From NCBI GenBank assembly GCA_029880105.1, contig JAOUPA010000032.1, positions 1 to 15,971 on the forward strand: a stretch of 15,971 nt of DNA, given 5' to 3'. Positions within the stretch are counted from its first letter, which is position 1; each line of letters begins with the position of its first letter. Under the pieces are notes generated by a model. The model did not search any database. It was not told the origin of the DNA and was given only the letters and a program-made list of their open reading frames with translations. The position numbers were made by a program, and so were the translations under genes. Source of the DNA: Gammaproteobacteria bacterium. GTDB taxonomy: Bacteria > Pseudomonadota > Gammaproteobacteria > SZUA-229. Positions 1-6,350 of this stretch are shown one piece after another.

Positions 1-265
1 CAAACGCTTCTCTCTCCTGTTGAGCTGTATGTGATTCCGCATCCTTGGCTTTTTCGATAGCCTTAAGGAGTATGGCGCGTTCCGTCTCAGACATACCCAT
101 GTTCAGGTAACGGTCTGCGGCCTTTAGTACCTCTTCAAGATAGCCAAGTCGGTAGTTATGGCTAAGCAGAACTTTCCCTACAAAAAAGGGATCCATTCTT
201 TTTTCGCGCATCTGTATGGCCATTTTGAGTGCGGTATCGAGTTCTTCGTTACTAGGTTTTGCCAT
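1..265 (-). CDS. Small unrecognised protein, partial (C-terminus outside window)
   Basis: The frame opens with ATG at 265 and stays open to the left edge, giving 88 residues without a stop. A good ribosome binding site (GAAGGAG) lies about seven bases upstream. The protein begins MAKPSNEELDTALKMAIQMR and is rich in charged and helix-forming residues, with no signal peptide, membrane segment or cysteine, so it is probably a small cytoplasmic helical protein. I do not recognise the family. It lies 62 bases downstream of the heme-protein gene on the same strand and may be the last part of the cbbM-side gene string, although a possible promoter of its own (TATAAT on the minus strand at 293-298) sits just ahead of it. 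Function unknown. That it is a real gene is supported by its start signal and codon pattern. Confidence 0.7.
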   Translation of the reverse strand, partial: MAKPSNEELDTALKMAIQMREKRMDPFFVGKVLLSHNYRLGYLEEVLKAADRYLNMGMSETERAILLKAIEKAKDAESHTAQQEREAF

Positions 266-284
266 ACGGAGTCTCCTTCATTAT

Positions 285-299
285 CTATAAAAATTATAG
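285..299 (-). promoter_or_regulatory. Possible -10 box / small AT hairpin ahead of the left-edge gene
   Basis: On the minus strand an exact TATAAT hexamer occupies 298-293, inside a small inverted repeat (CTATAA at 285-290, three A bases, TTATAG at 294-299). The leader to the ATG at 265 would be about 20-25 bases and carries the ribosome binding site. No convincing -35 box is seen at the right distance, so this is a weak promoter call. Confidence 0.25.
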
Positions 300-327
300 T
301 CTCATATCGGATGTTCTGCTGTGTGAT

Positions 328-897
328 TTACATAGGTTGTGAAATTGTAAATGCGCCGCGGATATCGCCCAGTTTGAATCCTGTTGCCATATCACCTGGA
401 TAGAGTTCATGTAATTTAGCTTTGATAGTAGGGTCAATATCTGTACCGTGACATTTCAGACAAACTTCACCAGTAGGTATGGCTTTCATAAAGCGGAATG
501 CTTTCTTGCCGTTATTATCGACTGCTGCAAAGTACGCCATAGGTTTTACATCCTCTCCCTTGGTCTTACGTGCTTCAAAGTCATTCAGTATTTTTATCTC
601 CCATTCATCGGGGGTGTTATCCGGGTTGCGAGTTTTCAGGCTGGTTCTGCCGATATCCCAGCCGTATTTATCAGACAGGGTTTTCGCAATAGCAGGCGCT
701 TGTTTGTGACAGACGTTGATCGCATTGGCTGGGCCTCCTGCTTTTATTGCAGTTTCCAGTTCGCCCTTAAGTGAGTTCATAAATTCCATAACCACTTCTT
801 TGCTTTTCTGGGCGCGCTGCTTGAGTTGGTCATCTGCTAGCGCAGTATTGATGAACAGTACATATATGATCAGGGTTGATATTGCTCTTAACATCAT
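328..897 (-). CDS. Exported DUF3365 (Tll0287-like) c-type heme protein
   Basis: This 189-residue protein has a clear Sec signal peptide (hydrophobic stretch from about residue 8, probable cleavage after ALA at 19-21). It has one c-type heme attachment motif, CLKCH, at 146-150. A conserved VCHKQAP segment at 62-68 matches the DUF3365 pattern. In the cyanobacterial family member Tll0287 the heme is bound by an unusual Cys/His pair, and Cys63 here is the candidate distal ligand (inference). The protein should be periplasmic and act in redox sensing or single-electron transfer; the exact role is unknown. Two ATG codons are adjacent (897 and 894). AGGAG lies three bases from the first and six from the second, so translation may start at 894. 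The gene begins 37 bases after the cbbO stop on the same strand, which suggests co-transcription with the form II RuBisCO activase genes. Confidence 0.85.
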   Translation of the reverse strand: MMLRAISTLIIYVLFINTALADDQLKQRAQKSKEVVMEFMNSLKGELETAIKAGGPANAINVCHKQAPAIAKTLSDKYGWDIGRTSLKTRNPDNTPDEWEIKILNDFEARKTKGEDVKPMAYFAAVDNNGKKAFRFMKAIPTGEVCLKCHGTDIDPTIKAKLHELYPGDMATGFKLGDIRGAFTISQPM

Positions 898-934
898 CGG
901 CTCCTATTAATTTGTAGTATTGCAAATCTTAATA

Positions 935-3190
935 CTAAGATGTCAGCGCGGTAAATAACAGAGGTAGTTTTTCTGGTAGTTTTTCAACATTATCAATCAC
1001 GCTATAACCACTGGCACCAAAAATATCCTGGATATAGTCATCGGCTTTTTTATCCAGGCTGATGCAATGGGTATAGATGCCCTTGCTGGATAATTCGTCA
1101 ACGGCTTTGTGTGTATCCTCGATCAGCAGTTTTTCATCTGCAACGTCAATATCAGCCGGCTCGCCGTCGGTTAAAATCAGCAACAGCTTTTTATCGGCCT
1201 TCTGATTTTCAAGATAATGTGATGCGTGACGCACTGCAGCGCCCATGCGCGTAGAGAAGCCGGCTTCAATAGCAGCCAGACGTGCTTTTACGCCATCATC
1301 CCAGTGTTCGGTAAAGCCTTTGATGTGGTGATAACGTACGTTGTGGCGAGTATCGGAATGGAAACCGGCAATGGCAAATTTGTCACCCAGTTGTTCAATC
1401 GACCAGCCGAGTAGAGTTACCGCCTCACGGCTGAGTTCGAGAATGCTTTGTGTGCAACCGTCAGGAATGTCATGTAATGAAGCGGACAAGTCCATCAGGA
1501 GTAAAACTGCAAAGTCACGGCCATCGTGTCGGTGATTCATATTGATGCGTGGGTCGGGCTGGGAGCCGCTCTTGAGATCAATCAGAGAACGGATTGCCAC
1601 ATCAAGATCAAGTTCACTACCTTCTTCCTGGTAACGCTGGCGTACATAATACTGGGGTTTTAATAAATCCAGGATGCGTTTTAGGTAGTTCGCCAGAGCT
1701 GCGTGTTTTTCCAGTATTTTGTCAATTTCAGATGCATTGCCGGGTGCGTGTAAAGACTCATACAAAGTGACCCAGTCAGGCTTGTAACTACTCGTGTTGT
1801 AGTCCCATTCATGATAGTGACGTGGTGGCAGGCCATCTGGCTCGATTGTCTCTTTGCTTTGTGGCTCACTGGTATCATCTTCAGCCTCATCGTTCTCTTC
1901 TATGAAGATCCACATGTGACGATTATCATCACGGTAATTCACTTCGGTGTTTTCAAAGCGAACTCTCGGTGAAAGGTCAGTTTGGCGGCGTGTCTTAGCT
2001 GTAAAAGAAATCGCAAGGTCCAACATTTCTCTGGTGCTAGATTCACTGTCTTTTAGTGCGTTCCAGAATTTTTCAAGATATTCAAGAATATCAGGATTTT
2101 GATAACCGTGATTCTCATCAAGAATAGCGCGAGAAAGCATCGCCAGGCGATGTCGCACACAGGATTCTTTTACTGAATCGCAGTCGCCCTCAATCGGCTT
2201 TGGGTGAAGCGCGAGAAAATATTTCTTTAGACCGGGGTACTCACGAATGATTAATTGTTCAATGCGTGAGTCCTCGAATGCCTCGACAGCGACACGCTGG
2301 AACGGCGACAGGTTGTCAGCAATCTGGCGGTCGGTCCAGCGTTTATGTCCAGCCATATGTGCCAGTGTAATACGGTAGCGGTTGATACCGCGGACACCAT
2401 TAAGGTCGTCATAGACATCGGGTACACGCATGCCAAGGCTATCGTAATAGGGCTGTGGTTTGCGCATTTCATCGAAGCCTAGAGAATAAGGCACGAAATA
2501 CTCTTCCTGTTGCCACATGCTGCGCATATACATATCCAGCTTGCGCTCATTATCCATGTACAGGGTGCCATGGCGCTCACGTTGCAGCATGGCTTTACTA
2601 TCAGCTGATTGCAGGGCGAAATAATCTTTCTGGCGTTCGGGGTGATTATGATAATTATGCACACCGTATTCGATCCAGTTTTTCAGGCCTTCAAGTGATA
2701 ACTGGCTCAATAAAAATGGAATCTGTTCTAATAGTATGAGAAAGCCCTGGCTGGAATGCGTCTTGTGGTGACCGTGAACCGAGGTGGTGGTTTTGTCCAG
2801 CATATCAAAAAGAATATCGAAAAAATGCTGCATTTGTTCCAGCGTGCCGAGGCGACGAGATGCCTCGGGCAGGCATTGCATGAACGGCGGAATAGCTTTG
2901 CCATTGGGTGAGCGCGACATATCCCAGACGTGTCTGGAAACAATTTCGAGTATGGGTTCGCCGACACGCTTTGCCATCTGTGGCATTTCTTCGAGATAAA
3001 TCGAAACTGGTTCCCAGCCGCGACCGATCATACAAACCAGTGAAGCACCCGAGAGATAATCCTCAACGCCTTTATTGGTCAGGTTGCGCAGGGCATCCTT
3101 CATGTAGTCGTCGAAGCAATCTTCAATTTGCTCGAAACTGCATTTTAGCTTGTCACGGTAGTCCGCATATTCTAGCTCTTTAGTCGTCAT
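935..3190 (-). CDS. cbbO: CbbO, VWA-domain RuBisCO activase subunit (form II module)
   Basis: This 751-residue protein is the adaptor of the CbbQO-type RuBisCO activase, in which a CbbQ ATPase ring is bound to one CbbO. The C-terminal quarter is a von Willebrand factor A domain with a metal-ion-dependent adhesion site: DLSAS from Asp567, the STRMG segment that should supply the MIDAS Thr, and TDGEP with Asp675. In the family this site contacts RuBisCO. The long helical N-terminal part is typical of CbbO/NorD proteins. A short acidic linker (about residues 425-455) precedes the EWDY segment. The gene follows cbbQ by 30 bases, and the pair lies downstream of cbbM, so activation of form II RuBisCO is the natural assignment. 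The ribosome binding site is weak, which may mean translation depends on cbbQ. All MIDAS residues are intact. A paralogue of 785 residues is encoded at 8708-6351. Confidence 0.95.
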   Translation of the reverse strand: MTTKELEYADYRDKLKCSFEQIEDCFDDYMKDALRNLTNKGVEDYLSGASLVCMIGRGWEPVSIYLEEMPQMAKRVGEPILEIVSRHVWDMSRSPNGKAIPPFMQCLPEASRRLGTLEQMQHFFDILFDMLDKTTTSVHGHHKTHSSQGFLILLEQIPFLLSQLSLEGLKNWIEYGVHNYHNHPERQKDYFALQSADSKAMLQRERHGTLYMDNERKLDMYMRSMWQQEEYFVPYSLGFDEMRKPQPYYDSLGMRVPDVYDDLNGVRGINRYRITLAHMAGHKRWTDRQIADNLSPFQRVAVEAFEDSRIEQLIIREYPGLKKYFLALHPKPIEGDCDSVKESCVRHRLAMLSRAILDENHGYQNPDILEYLEKFWNALKDSESSTREMLDLAISFTAKTRRQTDLSPRVRFENTEVNYRDDNRHMWIFIEENDEAEDDTSEPQSKETIEPDGLPPRHYHEWDYNTSSYKPDWVTLYESLHAPGNASEIDKILEKHAALANYLKRILDLLKPQYYVRQRYQEEGSELDLDVAIRSLIDLKSGSQPDPRINMNHRHDGRDFAVLLLMDLSASLHDIPDGCTQSILELSREAVTLLGWSIEQLGDKFAIAGFHSDTRHNVRYHHIKGFTEHWDDGVKARLAAIEAGFSTRMGAAVRHASHYLENQKADKKLLLILTDGEPADIDVADEKLLIEDTHKAVDELSSKGIYTHCISLDKKADDYIQDIFGASGYSVIDNVEKLPEKLPLLFTALTS

Positions 3191-3220
3191 TGTTTTTTTA
3201 CCACTACAGACGCAGAGTAT

Positions 3221-4030
3221 TTAACCAAAAATCGTATCGATGGAATGTACCAGTGTGCTGCGAATGTCTTTGTCATCGGTAATAGGGTTAACCAGTGCCA
3301 TGTGGCACGCCTCTTTGGCATCGATGCCCTTGTTCATCAGCGTGGCAGCATAAACCAGAAGGCGGGTAGAGATACCCTCGTCCAGACCGTGGCCTTTAAG
3401 GTGGCGTGCTGTGTGTGCAATCTTGACCAGCTTAGCAGCAGCTTCCTCATTGATGCCTGCTTCTTTGGTAACGATTGCAGTTTCAACCTTGCTATCAGGA
3501 TAGTCAAAGTTCAGGCCAGTGAAACGCTGCTTGGTAGATTGCTTCAGGTCTTTCATCATGCTCTGGTAACCTGGGTTATAAGAAATAACCAGCTGGAAGT
3601 CGGGGTGTGCCTCGATCAATTCGCCTTTTTTATCGAGCGGCAGAGTACGACGGTGGTCGGTTAATGGGTGAATGACCACGGTGGTATCCTGCCGAGCCTC
3701 AACGATTTCATCCAGATAACAGATGGCACCAATGCGTGCGGCTGTGGTTAATGGGCCATCTAACCAGCGTGTACCATTGGCATCGAGCAAATAACGACCG
3801 ACCAGATCTGAAGCTGTCATATCTTCGTTACAGGCAACAGTAATTAACGGTTTGCCAAGTTTGTAAGCCATGTGCTCAATAAAGCGTGATTTACCACAGC
3901 CAGTTGGGCCCTTGATCATTACCGGTAAACGGGCATCATAAGCTGCTTCGTATAAAGTAACTTCATTGTGCTGTATTTTGTAAAAAGGCTCTTTGGTAAT
4001 CTTGTATTGTTCGATGTCTTGATCACTCAT
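3221..4030 (-). CDS. cbbQ: CbbQ, MoxR-type AAA+ ATPase of RuBisCO activase (form II module)
   Basis: This 269-residue MoxR-family AAA+ ATPase forms the motor ring that, with CbbO, remodels inhibited RuBisCO to release tight-binding sugar phosphates. Walker A is GPTGCGKS at 41-48 and Walker B is ICYLDE at 103-108. The family block around TDHRRTLPLDKKGE and the sensor-region asparagine in VISYNPGYQS are both present. ATG at 4030 is supported by AGGA nine bases upstream. The gene lies 166 bases downstream of cbbM, but an intrinsic terminator and a long palindrome lie between them, so it is expressed by read-through or from its own promoter. It is about 70 percent identical by eye to the CbbQ at 9605-8790, with a near-identical central region. 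The N-terminal 40 residues and the C-terminal third differ most. Confidence 0.95.
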   Translation of the reverse strand: MSDQDIEQYKITKEPFYKIQHNEVTLYEAAYDARLPVMIKGPTGCGKSRFIEHMAYKLGKPLITVACNEDMTASDLVGRYLLDANGTRWLDGPLTTAARIGAICYLDEIVEARQDTTVVIHPLTDHRRTLPLDKKGELIEAHPDFQLVISYNPGYQSMMKDLKQSTKQRFTGLNFDYPDSKVETAIVTKEAGINEEAAAKLVKIAHTARHLKGHGLDEGISTRLLVYAATLMNKGIDAKEACHMALVNPITDDKDIRSTLVHSIDTIFG

Positions 4031-4064
4031 GATGTAAGGTCCTGTGTAAGTGTTCAGTTTTTTT

Positions 4065-4109
4065 GCTTTATCCCAAAACGGACTTTAAAAGTCTGCTTTG
4101 GGATAAAGC
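4065..4109. repeat. 45-base near-perfect palindrome in the cbbQ leader
   Basis: The arms are 22 bases (4065-4086 and 4088-4109) with two non-matching positions and one base between them. The outer arm reads GCTTTATCCCAAA and its complement closes the repeat. In a minus-strand transcript one of the two differences becomes a G-U pair, so a stem of about 20 base pairs with a single mismatch would form 35 bases ahead of the cbbQ start. On that strand it is followed by A bases rather than T bases, so it is not a standard intrinsic terminator. It could be an mRNA-stabilising or processing hairpin, or an operator. Confidence 0.8.
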
Positions 4110-4146
4110 CAATATTCATTTCTATGAGTTAATGCTTGATGGGGAG

Positions 4147-4173
4147 AAAAAAAAGCCCCTGAGGTCAGGGGCT
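4147..4173 (-). terminator. Intrinsic terminator after cbbM
   Basis: On the minus strand the hairpin AGCCCCT / AGGGGCT (4173-4167 with 4160-4154) has a short loop that can pair further. It is followed at once by eight T residues (4154-4147 read on the minus strand). It begins about 23 bases past the cbbM stop and separates cbbM from cbbQ. Confidence 0.9.
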
Positions 4174-4196
4174 CCTTTTTCAACTCAACGTTCGAT

Positions 4197-5585
4197 TTAT
4201 TTGTGAACGCCCAGTTTGTCTCTCCAACCTGGGTACAATGCGTCAGCATCGTGCTCAAATGACTCGAATGCACGAGCAAATTCTTTGTGCTCTTTTGCGT
4301 ATTCGATTGGATCAGCACCAGACTTCCAGCAGTCGTAAGCCTGACGCAGAGAAATCGCACCAGCTGCAGGAGAATCGATGTGACCGTAAGAACCACCACC
4401 AGAGGTGTTGATTACGTTACCATGACCGAGGTTCTCGAAGAAGCCTGGTAGACGCAGCGCGTTCATGCCACCAGAGATAATTGGAGTGGTAGGTTTCATG
4501 CCATACCATTTCTGGTGGTAGTAAGGTCCCTGGCACTCGTCACGCTCAATCATGTAAGCGATAATCTTGTCAGTCGCATCACCTTCCATCTTACCGTAAC
4601 CCATTGTGCCCACGTGGATACCAGAAGCACCCTGCAAACGAGACATCTTAGCCAGAACGAACGCAGTGTAACCACGTTTTGAAGATGGTGAAGTAACCGC
4701 GCCGTGGCCTGCACGATGGTAGTGCAGGTACTGGCCAGGATACTGACGACGTGCAGTTGTAACCATACCTGGGCCACCAACATAACCATCAACCAGGAAA
4801 GCAACTTTGTCAGCGTCAGGGCCGAAAGTTTCCAGGATGTAGTCAGCACGAGCGCACATTTCGTAGTGATCGTCAGCTGTGATGTTGGCAGAGAACAGTT
4901 TGGCCTCACCAGTTTCGTCCTGTGCACGTTTCATTGCATCATAGACCAATGGTAAAACTTTCTTCATTGGGCAGAAAACCTGATTACCCTGAGGCTCGTC
5001 ATTCTTGATGAAGTCACCACCCAGCCAGAACTGGTAAGCCGCGTTTGCAAATGGCTCAGGACGCAGACCCAGTTTAGGTTTAATAATAGTACCAGCGATG
5101 TAACCGCCATTTTCAACAGGGCGGCCAAGAATGCGCCACATGTCTGAAATGTCTTTAGCAGGGCCGTCGAATAACTGCAGCATGCGAGGTGGAATGTAGA
5201 AATCCTGCATCTGAGCGTTCTTGATGTCGCCCATGCCCTGGTTGTTGCCAATAGCCAGTGTCAGGAAAGAAACCAGCATAGTGCGACCATCTATTACGTT
5301 GCGGTCGAACAGTTCGATTGGGTAAGCAATCTTCATGATGCCTTTCGCTTCATCGATGAAGTAAACCAGTGCATCGACACCTTTGGTAAAGTCGTCAGTA
5401 GTAGAAACTTCTACGTTTGTGCCAGTTGAAGATTCGGCTGCAAAGTGAGCAGCTGCTTCCAGATAACCGTAACCTGCAGCAGGTTCCATGTGGTAAGCAA
5501 CCAGGACGTGTTTACCGTCAGCAAGTAGCTTGTCTTCGTTTAAGCTCAGGTCAGAATAACGACCTGTTTGGTCTAATAAAGCCAT
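4197..5585 (-). CDS. cbbM: Form II RuBisCO large subunit
   Basis: This is ribulose-1,5-bisphosphate carboxylase/oxygenase of form II, 462 residues and near the usual family length. It fixes CO2 onto RuBP in the cytoplasm and works without small subunits. The sequence is recognisable throughout: catalytic lysine K169 in GTIIKPKLGL, carbamylated lysine K194 with Mg-binding D196 and E197 in GGDFIKNDEP, the HYHRAGHGAV segment, and loop 6 GTMGYGKMEGD with its closing lysine. ATG at 5585 is preceded by an AGAGAA-type binding site. The gene has its own 297-base AT-rich upstream region and its own terminator, so it is probably a single-gene transcript with limited read-through into cbbQ-cbbO. Form II enzymes usually serve high-CO2, low-O2 conditions. 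No key residue is missing. Confidence 0.98.
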   Translation of the reverse strand: MALLDQTGRYSDLSLNEDKLLADGKHVLVAYHMEPAAGYGYLEAAAHFAAESSTGTNVEVSTTDDFTKGVDALVYFIDEAKGIMKIAYPIELFDRNVIDGRTMLVSFLTLAIGNNQGMGDIKNAQMQDFYIPPRMLQLFDGPAKDISDMWRILGRPVENGGYIAGTIIKPKLGLRPEPFANAAYQFWLGGDFIKNDEPQGNQVFCPMKKVLPLVYDAMKRAQDETGEAKLFSANITADDHYEMCARADYILETFGPDADKVAFLVDGYVGGPGMVTTARRQYPGQYLHYHRAGHGAVTSPSSKRGYTAFVLAKMSRLQGASGIHVGTMGYGKMEGDATDKIIAYMIERDECQGPYYHQKWYGMKPTTPIISGGMNALRLPGFFENLGHGNVINTSGGGSYGHIDSPAAGAISLRQAYDCWKSGADPIEYAKEHKEFARAFESFEHDADALYPGWRDKLGVHK

Positions 5586-5882
5586 AGTAATTTTCTCTAT
5601 AAGTTGGTTAATCGAAAATTCTGTTATCCGCTACCCGAAGACTGATGCACTCAACCAGGGGCTGCGAAAAGTTTCGCCACTATACGGAGGCAGTTCTATA
5701 ACGAATATTAAGTATTATTGATAAGATTAATAAGAAAACCTTATGATTTATATGTTTATAAAAATCAATGGTTTAATATCAGTGATTGCTAATATTGCTA
5801 ATAACAATCTTTCTTATTAGTATTTACTTAGTTTGTATGGGGTATTAAGAGAGGTGTATTTTTATGGATTAGCTATTTAGAT
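5586..5882. promoter_or_regulatory. cbbM upstream region, AT-rich
   Basis: These 297 bases hold no gene. They are strongly AT-rich between 5700 and 5882 and must carry the cbbM promoter on the minus strand. A loose -35/-10 pair (TTATCA, 18 bases, TATAGA, ending near 5695) is possible but weak. Two back-to-back copies of ATTGCTAAT lie at 5785-5793 and 5794-5802. A small hairpin GCGAAA/TTTCGC at 5664-5677 would be in the leader. No terminator for the upstream gene ending at 5883 is obvious. Confidence 0.5.
5785..5802. repeat. Tandem 9-base repeat upstream of cbbM
   Basis: Two exact adjacent copies of ATTGCTAAT lie about 200 bases upstream of the cbbM start. The 9-mer GCTAATATT spanning their junction also occurs just upstream of cbbR at 12158-12166. 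This may be part of a regulator site, but in AT-rich DNA chance similarity is possible. Confidence 0.4.
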
Positions 5883-6299
5883 TTAAACCTTTTTGAAGGG
5901 AAGGATGCTGGATTTTTCTTCGGGGAGTTCGTGTTCCAGTAGTTCGCCAAGCATCAGTTCCATGGCTTCCAGGGTTTTATTGAATATCATGCTGGCCGCG
6001 TAGTGAAAATATCGAATTTCGCACTTGATTGGCTCATGCAGGTTATCACGGTGACCGGCTTCAAAATCTGTCCAGCAGAGTATCGGGTAATCGTAGAGTG
6101 CGCGATCAATAACGATCAATGCATCTTTCTGTAGAATGAGATCGAGATGCTTCAGTGTTGGAATTCTTAAACGAATATGCGGACCAAGGTGTTTTAACGC
6201 CGTTTGCACGTGGTTGTAATACAGTGCATCGATTTTCCCCGCCCGGCTAGCGAGTGGGGGAACTTCATTGTGACGAGTATAAAGAGGTGTTCGTATCAT
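5883..6299 (-). CDS. Unrecognised 138-residue protein downstream of form I cbbO
   Basis: The gene starts with ATG at 6299, with GAGGA about 11 bases upstream, 51 bases after the cbbO stop on the same strand. The protein begins MIRTPLYTRHNEVPPLASRA and has no signal peptide or membrane segment. It contains many aromatic, histidine and leucine residues, including IRLRIPTLKHLDLIL and a YDYPILCWTDFEAGHRDN segment, and ends in a helical, acidic tail. I do not recognise a named domain. Its place as the last gene of the cbbL-side string, just before the cbbM promoter region, suggests a RuBisCO- or activase-related accessory role, but that is inference from position only. Codon use resembles its neighbours, and there is no sign of decay. 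Confidence 0.8.
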   Translation of the reverse strand: MIRTPLYTRHNEVPPLASRAGKIDALYYNHVQTALKHLGPHIRLRIPTLKHLDLILQKDALIVIDRALYDYPILCWTDFEAGHRDNLHEPIKCEIRYFHYAASMIFNKTLEAMELMLGELLEHELPEEKSSILPFKKV

Positions 6300-6350
6300 C
6301 GACTTCGTTATCCTCAGGTTGATGAAGGCACCAATGCACAGTTTACTTTT

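Noticed and set aside
3245..3664. 139-residue open frame antisense to the form II cbbQ
   Set aside because: Antisense shadow of cbbQ, with no independent start signal.
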